5,880 nucleotides of DNA from assembly GCA_934572365.1 (NCBI GenBank), contig CAKTKX010000093.1, positions 1 to 5,880 of the forward strand, given 5' to 3'. The stretch is from an uncultured Oscillospiraceae bacterium (GTDB lineage Bacteria; Bacillota; Clostridia; Oscillospirales; Oscillospiraceae). The stretch's first letter is position 1. Each line of letters begins with the position of its first letter. Below, in pieces: positions 1 through 5,539 of the stretch. The position numbers were made by a program, and so were the translations under genes. A model generated the notes under the pieces. That model was not told the DNA's origin and searched no databases. It was given only the letters and a program-made list of their open reading frames with translations.

Positions 1-395
1 TCAATATTCATGGCCCCGGGGGCATTCTTTGCACCATCGGCGGCATTGCGTGCTGGGTGGTGTTCTGGCTCAGTCAACGGCTGGGGTTCAGCGAGATCCT
101 TTCCTATTTCTGGGCTTCTCTGTTTGCGTCGTTATATTCCGAAATTATGGCAAGAATCCGCAAATATCCCGCTATTTCCTATTTGCTGGTGTCCGTTTTT
201 CCCCTGATTCCCGGTGCGGGGGTGTACTACACCATGAACTTTGCCGTGCGGGGCGAAATGGACATGTTTGCCTACCGGGGCATGAACACCGCCGCCATCG
301 CCGGTATCATGGCGGTGGGCATCCTGCTGGGGTCTACCGTGTTCCGGATGTACGCCCAGTGGAAATCCCACAGAAAGCGCAAAATGAAAACGTAA
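1..395 (+). CDS. Threonine/serine exporter ThrE-family membrane subunit, C-terminal part (5' end outside window)
   Basis: The reading frame is open from the first complete codon (base 3) to the TAA at 393-395, giving 130 visible residues with no start, so the gene continues upstream. At least four hydrophobic stretches are visible: ILCTIGGIACWVVFW, a segment around SYFWASLFASLY, ISYLLVSVFPLIPGAGVYY and AIAGIMAVGILLGSTVF. The tail is basic (KSHRKRKMKT) and probably cytoplasmic. The motif FPLIPGAGVYYTM, followed by a short loop and another membrane helix, is typical of the small ThrE_2/DUF3815-type subunit. That subunit usually pairs with a larger ThrE_1-type protein encoded next to it, presumably just upstream here. 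The family exports threonine and serine in Corynebacterium; substrate and pairing here are inferred. The gene converges on the sirtuin gene and ends at a shared terminator. Confidence 0.8.
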   Translation, partial: NIHGPGGILCTIGGIACWVVFWLSQRLGFSEILSYFWASLFASLYSEIMARIRKYPAISYLLVSVFPLIPGAGVYYTMNFAVRGEMDMFAYRGMNTAAIAGIMAVGILLGSTVFRMYAQWKSHRKRKMKT

Positions 396-400
396 AAATT

Positions 401-425
401 GGGAGGAAGCCTCGTGCTTCCTCCC
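401..425. terminator. Bidirectional intrinsic terminator between thrE-like gene and sirtuin gene
   Basis: There is a perfect 10-bp inverted repeat, GGGAGGAAGC (401-410) and GCTTCCTCCC (416-425), with a 5-nt CTCGT loop. Read on the minus strand it is followed by AATTTTTACG, a good U-tract that starts only a few bases past the sirtuin stop codon. On the plus strand the tail is TGATTTTA, a poorer U-tract. It sits in the 35-bp gap between two convergent stop codons, so it probably ends both transcripts and is stronger in the minus direction. Confidence 0.9.
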
Positions 426-430
426 TGATT

Positions 431-1147
431 TTATGCCAACTGTGAAAAAACGTCCCCAAGACTTTCATGCAGCACCAGATCGGCGTTGCCGTCGTAGGGC
501 GTCTCGTCCCGGTTGATGAGCACCAAACGGTTGCCCCGATAGTAGTTGATCAGTCCCGCCGCCGGGTACACCGTCAGACTTGTTCCGGCCACGATGAGCA
601 TGTCCGCGCATTGAATGGCCTTCACGCTGCCCTCAATGGTCTGTTCGTCCAGCCCTTCTTCGTAAAGAACCACATCCGGCTTGACGATGCCACCGCAGCT
701 GCACCGGGGAATGCCTGGGGCATTTTTGACAAATTCGGCGCTGTAGAACTTGCCGCAGTGGGTGCAGTAATTGCGCAGCACCGAGCCGTGCAGCTCATAG
801 ACCTTTTTTGACCCCGCCTTCTGGTGCAGGCCGTCAATGTTCTGGGTCACCACCGCCAGAAGCTTTCCCTCCTGCTCCCATTTTGCCAGAACCTTGTGGG
901 TGATGTTGGGTTCAAAGCCCAGCGGCAGCATTTTCTCCCGGTAAAACCGGAAAAAATACTCCGGATTTCGCTCATAGAAGCTGTGACTGATGATCGTCTC
1001 CGGCGGATAGTCGAATTTCTGATGGTACAGCCCGTCCACGCTCCGGAAATCCGGGATTCCGGACTCCGTGCTTACCCCCGCGCCGCCAAAAAAGACGATG
1101 CGGTTACTCTCCTGCACCCATGCTTTCAGGGTTTCCAGCTTGTTCAC
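431..1147 (-). CDS. cobB: Sir2-family NAD-dependent protein deacylase (sirtuin)
   Basis: This is a 238-residue class-III deacylase that uses NAD+ to remove acetyl (or other acyl) groups from lysines, giving nicotinamide and O-acetyl-ADP-ribose. The NAD-binding motif GAGVSTESGIPDFR is at residues 22-35, TQNIDGLH at 101-108, and the catalytic histidine at H120 in YELHGS. A zinc site is formed by C128/C131 (CTHC) and C149/C151 (CSC). GTSLTVYPA (188-196) and INRDE (211-215) complete the Rossmann half. Length and motif order match bacterial cytosolic sirtuins. The start is GTG at 1145-1147, chosen because GGAGG lies 9 nt upstream and the protein then begins at the usual distance before the NAD motif. 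The first 44 nt overlap the 3' end of trmD in another frame, which suggests translational coupling and co-transcription. A terminator follows directly. Substrates cannot be told from sequence. Confidence 0.95.
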   Translation of the reverse strand: MNKLETLKAWVQESNRIVFFGGAGVSTESGIPDFRSVDGLYHQKFDYPPETIISHSFYERNPEYFFRFYREKMLPLGFEPNITHKVLAKWEQEGKLLAVVTQNIDGLHQKAGSKKVYELHGSVLRNYCTHCGKFYSAEFVKNAPGIPRCSCGGIVKPDVVLYEEGLDEQTIEGSVKAIQCADMLIVAGTSLTVYPAAGLINYYRGNRLVLINRDETPYDGNADLVLHESLGDVFSQLA

Positions 1148-1883
1148 GGTCTTCCGCCTCCATTTCCTTCAGAAGCTTCTTGTCCTGCTTCGACGATAAG
1201 TCCAGCTGCTCGTACATATCCGGCCGCCGCGCCCGGGTACGGCGAAGCGCCTGCTTCCGACGCCATTGGCGCACCTTCTCGTGGTTGCCGGAGAGCAGGA
1301 TCTCCGGCACCGCCCGCCCGTGCCAGACCGCCGGGCGGCTGTACTGGGGGTATTCCAGAAGGCCGTTAAAGTGGCTCTCGTCCTCGAAGCACTCCGGGTC
1401 GGCAAGCACCCCCGGAACCATGCGGCACACCGCGTCCGTCACCGCCATGGCGGCAATTTCCCCGCCGGTGAGGACGAAGTCCCCCAGGGAAATTTCCTCG
1501 TCCACGCACTCGTCAATAAACCGCTGGTCAATGCCCTCATAATGGCCGCAGACCAGAATCAGATTGTCCAGCTTGCTCAGGCGAATGGCATCCGCCTGTT
1601 TGAAAGTATGCCCGCAGGGGGACAGATAGACGGTATGCACCGCCCCACCGGCCTCGTCGCACACCGCCTCCCAGCAGCGGTATAAGGGGTCAGCCTGCAT
1701 GATGGCGCCCCGCCCGCCGCCGTAAGGATAGTCGTCCACCTGATTCTGCTTGTTTGCGGTGTAGTCCCGTATCTGGTGGGCTTCGATGGAAATATATCCC
1801 CGCTCCTGCGCGCGCCCCAGAATGCTTTCGGAAAGCACATCCCCCAGCGTGTCGGGAAACAGCGTCAGAATGTCAATCCTCAT
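1104..1883 (-). CDS. trmD: tRNA (guanine-N1)-methyltransferase TrmD
   Basis: TrmD transfers methyl from S-adenosylmethionine to N1 of G37 in tRNAs with G36, which prevents +1 frameshifting. The SPOUT-type knot motifs are present in order: DDYPYGGGRGA (50-60), YLSPCGHT (86-93), CGHYEGID (112-119) with R121, SLGDFVLTGGE (132-142), R154 in RMVPGVL, GLLEYPQYSRP (174-184) and LLSGNHEKVRQWR (196-208). R154 aligns with the E. coli catalytic Arg154. The position aligned with the E. coli general base Asp169 is Glu here (E169, preceded by D168). At 259 residues the protein is somewhat longer than the usual ~240-250, owing to an acidic tail (residues ~240-259) that reads into the sirtuin gene. The ATG at 1881-1883 overlaps the end of rimM by 11 nt and has an AAGGGA-type site upstream, inside rimM. 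Confidence 0.96.
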   Translation of the reverse strand: MRIDILTLFPDTLGDVLSESILGRAQERGYISIEAHQIRDYTANKQNQVDDYPYGGGRGAIMQADPLYRCWEAVCDEAGGAVHTVYLSPCGHTFKQADAIRLSKLDNLILVCGHYEGIDQRFIDECVDEEISLGDFVLTGGEIAAMAVTDAVCRMVPGVLADPECFEDESHFNGLLEYPQYSRPAVWHGRAVPEILLSGNHEKVRQWRRKQALRRTRARRPDMYEQLDLSSKQDKKLLKEMEAEDREQAGNPESMGAGE

Positions 1884-2364
1884 CGCTTGCCATTCCCTTC
1901 AACAGCTTCACCTGCATCTGGTTTTTCTCCAGATCGGTGGAAAGAATGAATTCCTTCACCGCGGGAATCAGGTACTCCCGCTCCCCCTGCACCACGTACA
2001 CGCTGTTGCCGGGGTAGTCAAGCACCTCTTTGATCTTGCCGATGCACGCGCCGTCCGCGAAGACCTCCACGTCCACGAGCTCGGCGGCGAAGATCAGCTC
2101 GTCGGAGATGTCCTCCCGGTACAGCTCCATGGTTTTCCCACGGAGCTTCTGGGCGTCCTCCATGGTGTCAACGCCCCGGAGCTTGACCAGATTGCAGGTC
2201 TTCTGCACCCGAACGGAATCCATGACGTATTCCCTGCCGCTTATCCGGCAGCGGTCAAATTCGCAGAGCATTTCCGGGCTGTCCAGCCAGGAAAGGACTT
2301 TCACCTCTCCCCGGACGCCGTGGGTGGTGACGATCTCACCGGCTTCAATATATGGAAGTTTCAT
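1873..2364 (-). CDS. rimM: Ribosome maturation factor RimM
   Basis: RimM binds S19 and the 3' head domain of 16S rRNA during 30S maturation. The 163-residue length is normal for the family. The N-terminal RimM beta-barrel shows IVTTHGVRGEVKV (11-23) and RGVDTMEDAQKLRGK (63-77). The C-terminal PRC-barrel covers about residues 90-158, with ELVDVEVF (95-102), IGKIKEVLDYPGNSVYVV (108-125) and EYLIPAVKEFI (130-140). The ATG at 2362-2364 has a GGGGAG site 7 nt upstream. It is the first gene after the khpA terminator and overlaps trmD by 11 nt, so the two are probably translated in a coupled way. Confidence 0.95.
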   Translation of the reverse strand: MKLPYIEAGEIVTTHGVRGEVKVLSWLDSPEMLCEFDRCRISGREYVMDSVRVQKTCNLVKLRGVDTMEDAQKLRGKTMELYREDISDELIFAAELVDVEVFADGACIGKIKEVLDYPGNSVYVVQGEREYLIPAVKEFILSTDLEKNQMQVKLLKGMASDED

Positions 2365-2380
2365 TTCAATTCTCCCCTAA

Positions 2381-2396
2381 CCGCTCAATTGAGCAG
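2381..2396 (-). promoter_or_regulatory. Small hairpin/palindrome in the rimM leader
   Basis: The leader RNA reads CUGCUC-AAUU-GAGCGG, a 6-bp stem (one G-U pair) with a 4-nt loop, built on the perfect 12-bp palindrome GCTCAATTGAGC (2383-2394). It ends a few bases before the GGGGAG ribosome binding site. The UCAAUU half could instead pair with AAUUGA between the binding site and the start codon (2366-2371), which would place the binding site in a loop. The sequence is directly visible, but a regulatory role is only inferred. A second short hairpin, CCGGC-TGCTT-GCCGG on the minus strand, lies upstream at 2416-2430. Confidence 0.35.
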
Positions 2397-2437
2397 ATAA
2401 TCTCATGTCAGCATCCCGGCAAGCAGCCGGAACAACG

Positions 2438-2463
2438 AAAAATGCGTGACAAATGTCACGCAT
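2438..2463 (-). terminator. Intrinsic terminator after khpA, upstream of rimM
   Basis: On the minus strand, 6 nt after the khpA stop, the RNA reads AUGCGUGAC-AUUU-GUCACGCAU (2463 to 2442), a perfect 9-bp stem with a 4-nt loop (10 bp if the loop closes further). A run of five T follows (template A at 2438-2442) and then CGTTG. This is a standard rho-independent terminator. It separates ylxM-ffh-rpsP-khpA from rimM-trmD-sirtuin. The distal genes must rely on read-through or on a promoter I could not identify with confidence in 2365-2435. Confidence 0.85.
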
Positions 2464-2469
2464 CCTCGT

Positions 2470-2700
2470 TTAATCCACGATCTCGACCGTGACCTTCTCG
2501 CCTGTGCGCTGGGCTACAGTCTTAATAATGGTGCGGATCTCCTTGGCGATCCGTCCCTGGCGGCCGATCACCTTGCCCATGTCGCCCTCGGCGACACGCA
2601 GCTCCAGCACCTTCCCTTCCTCGTCAGAGGTTTCGGTTACGGTGACGGCATCAGGATCATCCACCAGATTCTTTGCCATATACAGCAAAAGTTCTTTCAT
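2470..2700 (-). CDS. khpA: KH-domain RNA-binding protein KhpA (YlqC family)
   Basis: This 76-residue protein is essentially one KH domain. The GXXG loop is G46-R47-Q48-G49 within MGKVIGRQGRIAKEIR, and the C-terminal strand is KVTVEIVD. In Streptococcus pneumoniae, KhpA works as a homodimer and as a heterodimer with KhpB (EloR/Jag), binding RNA and affecting cell-wall growth. The position between rpsP and rimM is its usual Firmicute context (B. subtilis ylqC). The ATG at 2698-2700 has AAAGGAG about 8 nt upstream, and an intrinsic terminator follows the stop codon closely. Confidence 0.94.
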   Translation of the reverse strand: MKELLLYMAKNLVDDPDAVTVTETSDEEGKVLELRVAEGDMGKVIGRQGRIAKEIRTIIKTVAQRTGEKVTVEIVD

Positions 2701-2723
2701 TGCGGAATTCTCCTTTGCGGATC

Positions 2724-2963
2724 TTACAGCACGCCGGCGTTCTTCAGCAGGCCGCGGACGGTGTCAGTGGGCTGAGCGCCGTTCTTGATCCATGCCTGAG
2801 CCTTCTCGGCATCGACGGTGATGGTAGCGGGCTGGGTCAGAGGATTGTAAGTTCCAATCTCCTCAATGCAGCGGCCATCACGGGGAGAACGGGAGTCAGC
2901 GACAACAATCCGGTAATAAGGAGCCTTCTTCGCGCCCATTCTTCTCAGTCTGATCTTAACCAT
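2724..2963 (-). CDS. rpsP: 30S ribosomal protein S16
   Basis: S16 is a primary assembly protein of the 30S body that binds 16S rRNA. The 79-residue length is typical of Firmicutes. Conserved blocks are [20 protein letters not shown] (2-21), DSRSPRDGR (23-31), IGTYNP (36-41) and NGAQPTDTV (61-69). The start at 2961-2963 is supported by the invariant MVKIRL beginning and by a GGAGGTGA site 6-8 nt upstream. It lies 83 bp downstream of ffh and 23 bp upstream of khpA with no terminator between, so it is probably co-transcribed with both. Confidence 0.97.
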   Translation of the reverse strand: MVKIRLRRMGAKKAPYYRIVVADSRSPRDGRCIEEIGTYNPLTQPATITVDAEKAQAWIKNGAQPTDTVRGLLKNAGVL

Positions 2964-3001
2964 GAGAGTTTCACCTCCATAAATAATCTCTAAAATCTAT
3001 A

Positions 3002-3027
3002 TCGCAAAGCAAATTTGCTTACAGCGA
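3002..3027 (-). other. Imperfect hairpin between ffh and rpsP
   Basis: A perfect 14-bp palindrome, AAGCAAATTTGCTT (3007-3020), is flanked by TCGC (3002-3005) and GCGA (3024-3027), giving an extended stem with a small internal loop. It starts about 20 nt after the ffh stop on the minus strand. No T-run follows (the RNA continues UAUAGAUUUUAGAG), so I do not call it a terminator. It could be an RNA processing or stabilising element in the rpsP leader, or have no function. This is the only structure I see in the 83-bp gap. Confidence 0.35.
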
Positions 3028-3046
3028 ACGGAATTACACGACCGGC

Positions 3047-4396
3047 TCAGAAGCCGGGGAAGCCGCCAAAGCCGCCCATGCGGCCCATGCGCTTCATTTT
3101 CTTTCCCGCACCGGGACCGGAGAACTGCTTGATCAGCTTGCGCATCTGCTCAAAGGACTTAAGCAGACGGTTCACGTCCTCTACCTTCAGGCCAGCGCCC
3201 GCGGCAATGCGTTTTTTCCGGCTTGCGCCGATGATCTCGGGCTTTTCCCGCTCCTTGGGGGTCATGGACAGGATGATGGCTTCGGTATGCGCCATGGCCT
3301 TTTCGTCCAGCTTGACGCCCTTGAGGTTTCCGCCGCCAGGCATCTGGGCGAGGATTTCCTCCATGGAGCCCATGGACTTCATCTGCACCATCTGGTCGTA
3401 GAAGTCCTGGAGGGTGAAGCGGTTGGATTTCAGCTTCTCCTCCATCTCGGCGGCCTTCTTGGCGTCATACGCCTTCTCCGCCTTCTCGATGAGGGTCAGC
3501 ACATCGCCCATGCCCAGAATACGGCTGGCCATCCGGTCGGGATGGAACGGCTCGATGTCCTCCAGCTTTTCGCCGATACCGGCGAACTTAATGGGCTTTC
3601 CGGTGATGGCACGGACGGAAAGCGCCGCGCCGCCTCTTGCGTCGCCGTCCAGCTTGGACAGCATCACGGAGTCGATATCCAACCACTCGTTGAAGCTCTG
3701 AGCAGCGTTGACCGCGTCCTGACCGGTCATGGCGTCCACGACCAGCATAATTTCGTCGGGCTTGACGGTGGCTTTGATGTTTTTCAGCTCATTCATCAGT
3801 GCCTCATCCACGTGCAGGCGGCCGGCGGTGTCCAGAAACACCATGTCGTGGCCGTGCTGGCGGGCGTAGAGGACGGCCTCTTTCGCCGTCTGCACCGGGT
3901 CCTGGGTTCCCTTTTCAAACACCGGGATGCCCAGCTTTTCGCCGCAGACCTTCAACTGCTGAATGGCGGCGGGACGGTAAATGTCGCAGGCGACCAGCAG
4001 CGGGTTCTTCCCCTGCCGCTTCATCAGTCCGGCCAGCTTGCTGCCGTTGGTGGTTTTACCCGCGCCCTGCAAGCCCACCAGCATGACCACCGTGGGGCCG
4101 TTGGGATTGATATTGATATGCTTGGTGTCGCTGCCCATGAGCTTGCAAAGCTCCTCGTTGACGATCTTCACGATCATCTGGGCAGGGGTCAGGGACTCCA
4201 GAACGTCTGCGCCGACGCAACGCTCGGTGACGGATTTGGTAAAATCCTTGACCACCTTGTAGCTGACGTCCGCTTCCAGCAGCGCCATGCGAATTTCCCG
4301 CATGGCCTCCTTCACGTCCGCCTCTTTCAGGCGTCCCTTGCCGCGCAGTTTTTTGAAGGTCGCGGAAATCTTTTCGGTTAAGCCTTCAAATGCCAT
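3047..4396 (-). CDS. ffh: Signal recognition particle protein Ffh (SRP54)
   Basis: Ffh binds 4.5S/6S SRP RNA and the signal sequences of nascent membrane and secreted proteins, and delivers ribosomes to FtsY at the membrane. The 449 residues hold the N domain (about 1-90), the GTPase G domain (about 100-295) and the methionine-rich M domain (about 300-449). The G domain shows the P-loop GLQGAGKTT (108-116), DIYRPAAIQQL (138-148), DTAGR (189-193), SKLDGDARGG (247-256) and GIGEK (273-277). The SRP RNA-binding helix-turn-helix is at 387-424, including ASRKKRIAAGAG and VNRLLKSFEQMRK. The tail is Met/Gly/Phe-rich and ends GGFPGF. The start is ATG at 4394-4396. Its GAGGAG site lies inside the last codons of ylxM, only 3 nt away, so translation is probably coupled. 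Confidence 0.98.
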   Translation of the reverse strand: MAFEGLTEKISATFKKLRGKGRLKEADVKEAMREIRMALLEADVSYKVVKDFTKSVTERCVGADVLESLTPAQMIVKIVNEELCKLMGSDTKHININPNGPTVVMLVGLQGAGKTTNGSKLAGLMKRQGKNPLLVACDIYRPAAIQQLKVCGEKLGIPVFEKGTQDPVQTAKEAVLYARQHGHDMVFLDTAGRLHVDEALMNELKNIKATVKPDEIMLVVDAMTGQDAVNAAQSFNEWLDIDSVMLSKLDGDARGGAALSVRAITGKPIKFAGIGEKLEDIEPFHPDRMASRILGMGDVLTLIEKAEKAYDAKKAAEMEEKLKSNRFTLQDFYDQMVQMKSMGSMEEILAQMPGGGNLKGVKLDEKAMAHTEAIILSMTPKEREKPEIIGASRKKRIAAGAGLKVEDVNRLLKSFEQMRKLIKQFSGPGAGKKMKRMGRMGGFGGFPGF

Positions 4397-4399
4397 ACT

Positions 4400-4744
4400 T
4401 TACTCCTCAAAGTCCTGGGCAGCTTCGATGATCTCCCCTGCCAGGGCTGAAACGGTTTCATCCGGGTACGTTTTCAGGCGTTCCGCAGCGTCCAGGATCG
4501 TCCGCAGCGCCTGCCGGTTCTTAAGATCCCGGCCGACGCAGCCGATGCTGCTCTCCATTTTCCGGAGAAGCGCTTCTGTCCGCGCCAGGTTATCGTTCAC
4601 GGCCTGACGGCTCACGCCCATCACCTGGGCAATCTCGCCCAGAGAAAGATCCTGATTGTAGCGCAGATCAAAGCATTGCCTCTGTTTACCTGTCAGCAAT
4701 CCACCGTAATAGTCATACAGAAGCGACATCTCCAGTGCGTCCAT
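4400..4744 (-). CDS. ylxM: YlxM/UPF0122 family putative HTH protein
   Basis: This 114-residue protein contains a sigma-70 region-4-like helix-turn-helix, SLGEIAQVMGVSRQAVNDNL (34-53). It is preceded by LLYDYYGGLLTGKQRQCFDL (8-27), which is characteristic of YlxM. The family sits almost always directly upstream of ffh, as here. In streptococci YlxM has been linked to SRP function, and DNA binding has not been firmly shown. The start is ATG at 4742-4744 behind an ideal AGGAGGT site 5-6 nt away. A consensus sigma-A promoter lies about 43 bp upstream. The C-terminal half (about 70-114) is acidic and helical, with no motif I recognise. Confidence 0.93.
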   Translation of the reverse strand: MDALEMSLLYDYYGGLLTGKQRQCFDLRYNQDLSLGEIAQVMGVSRQAVNDNLARTEALLRKMESSIGCVGRDLKNRQALRTILDAAERLKTYPDETVSALAGEIIEAAQDFEE

Positions 4745-4757
4745 TCAGAACCTCCTG

Positions 4758-4774
4758 TGTCAAGTACATTTCCT
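4758..4774 (-). repeat. 17-bp direct repeat, copy 2 (ylxM leader)
   Basis: The minus strand reads AGGAAATGTACTTGACA. It matches the copy at 4810-4826 at 15 of 17 positions, in the same orientation, with starts 52 bp apart (about five helical turns). This copy lies inside the transcribed leader and abuts the AGGAGG ribosome binding site. Its TTGACA is not followed by a usable -10, so it is unlikely to be a second promoter. An operator role is inferred only. Confidence 0.6.
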
Positions 4775-4786
4775 TGACTGTCGGGT

Positions 4787-4815
4787 ATTATAGCACAGAC
4801 TTTTCTGCCTGTCAA
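4787..4815 (-). promoter_or_regulatory. Consensus sigma-A promoter for ylxM-ffh-rpsP-khpA
   Basis: On the minus strand, TTGACA (4815-4810), a 17-bp spacer and TATAAT (4792-4787) match the sigma-70/sigma-A consensus exactly. TGC immediately before the -10 gives an extended -10 element. The predicted start of transcription is about 4779-4781, leaving a 5' UTR of roughly 36 nt with the AGGAGG site. The -35 lies 23 bp past the stop of the GNAT gene, which has no visible terminator, so read-through from the GNAT gene may add to this promoter. Confidence 0.92.
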
Positions 4816-4826
4816 GTATTTTTCCT
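4810..4826 (-). repeat. 17-bp direct repeat, copy 1 (over the ylxM -35 box)
   Basis: The minus strand reads AGGAAAAATACTTGACA, so the repeat ends with the -35 hexamer itself. It differs from the downstream copy at only two adjacent positions. An 8-bp palindrome, CTGTACAG (4825-4832), touches its upstream edge. A factor bound to this copy would cover the -35 box. The similarity is directly visible and the function is inferred. Confidence 0.6.
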
Positions 4827-4838
4827 GTACAGTTTCCG

Positions 4839-5483
4839 CTACCCTACCCGATACCAGCGCACCTTCTCCGCCGTTCGCAGAAAGCCCAGCTTTTCGTACA
4901 GGCGGATGGCTCTTAAATTGGTGGACGCGACTTCCAGCGTCATTCCTGCCCCCTCCACCAGGGACATGAGCGTGTGCATCACCCGTTCCCCTGCCCCGGG
5001 TTTCACGGAACACACCGCCAGAAGCTCGGTGTCCTTCATCCAGCCAATGCCCAGAAGTTCCCCGGCGCTGTGGACAAAATACGCACCGCCGGATTCCAGA
5101 ATTTCCTTTTCGTCCGCGGCGGTCTGGGTAGCGGCGCAGTCAACGCCGCGCATTCGTTCATTGCAGAGCTTACGCCATATTTCCGCCGTGGTTTCCGTCA
5201 CCGGAAAAATGTTTTCCATCAGTTCCCTGTCCACCCACGCCTTGCCCCGCATTTCATACACGGCGGCGTGGAGGGGGTAACGCGCCAGATCTCCGTGACC
5301 CTGGGCATAGATTTTCTCCGCCCCGGCCATGCGGCAAAAGGAAACGCATTCCTCCAGAAAGGGCGCAAGCCGCCCCGGCTGCACGTCCCGGAAGCGGATA
5401 TAGGCTTCCTGACGATAGGGAATTTCCTTCAAAATCAGGCTGGCCACGCCGTCGTCTGTTGCGAAACACGGGAAGTCCTTCAT
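4839..5483 (-). CDS. GNAT-family N-acetyltransferase
   Basis: This 214-residue protein has a GNAT domain in its C-terminal half. GELLGIGWMKD (141-151) forms the central strands. ELLAVCSVKPGAGERVMHTL (153-172) is a strand followed by the acetyl-CoA pyrophosphate loop, here PGAGERV in place of the usual Q/RxxGxG/A. LEVASTNLRAIRLYEKLGF (183-201) is the typical last motif with its conserved N, A, Y and GF. The N-terminal ~90 residues (including IYAQGHGDLARYP) look like a reduced second GNAT-like unit. The family acetylates amines of proteins, antibiotics or small molecules with acetyl-CoA; the substrate here is unknown. The start is ATG at 5481-5483 with AAGGAGG 7 nt upstream. The gene has its own promoter and lies upstream of ylxM without a visible terminator. 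Confidence 0.85.
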   Translation of the reverse strand: MKDFPCFATDDGVASLILKEIPYRQEAYIRFRDVQPGRLAPFLEECVSFCRMAGAEKIYAQGHGDLARYPLHAAVYEMRGKAWVDRELMENIFPVTETTAEIWRKLCNERMRGVDCAATQTAADEKEILESGGAYFVHSAGELLGIGWMKDTELLAVCSVKPGAGERVMHTLMSLVEGAGMTLEVASTNLRAIRLYEKLGFLRTAEKVRWYRVG

Positions 5484-5506
5484 TCCTCCGCCTCCTTTTT
5501 CGTCCC

Positions 5507-5535
5507 ATTATACTACCGAATCGGGCTGTGAGCAA
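5507..5535 (-). promoter_or_regulatory. Probable sigma-A promoter of the GNAT gene
   Basis: On the minus strand, TTGCTC (5535-5530) is followed after 17 bp by a perfect TATAAT (5512-5507). The -35 matches only in its TTG half. Transcription should start near 5500, giving a very short leader of about 17 nt that begins almost at the AAGGAGG site. Confidence 0.7.
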
Positions 5536-5539
5536 GCGT

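Noticed and set aside
1786..2400. Plus-strand open frame opposite rimM and the start of trmD
   Set aside because: It is antisense to two well-conserved genes, its composition is that of a shadow frame, and no ribosome binding site supports it.
2394..2422. Possible promoter TTGCCG-17 bp-TATCTG for rimM
   Set aside because: The -10 matches only three of six consensus positions and the -35 overlaps a short hairpin, so it is too weak to list as a feature.
3002..3027. Terminator between ffh and rpsP
   Set aside because: The hairpin has an AT-rich core and no following T-run, and rpsP is normally co-transcribed with ffh in this gene order.
3287..4381. A long open frame (364 codons) on the plus strand opposite ffh
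   Set aside because: It lies entirely antisense to ffh, which has complete SRP54 motifs. The translation is rich in H, L, V and Q as expected of a GC-rich shadow frame, and it has no promoter or matching domain.
4758..4763. Second TTGACA near the ylxM start as a separate -35 box
   Set aside because: A -10 at normal spacing would fall inside ylxM, where no TATAAT-like hexamer is seen.
4693..5013. Minus-strand open frame across the ylxM promoter
   Set aside because: It overlaps the GNAT gene, the consensus promoter and the ylxM start in another frame, and its sequence has no recognisable domain.
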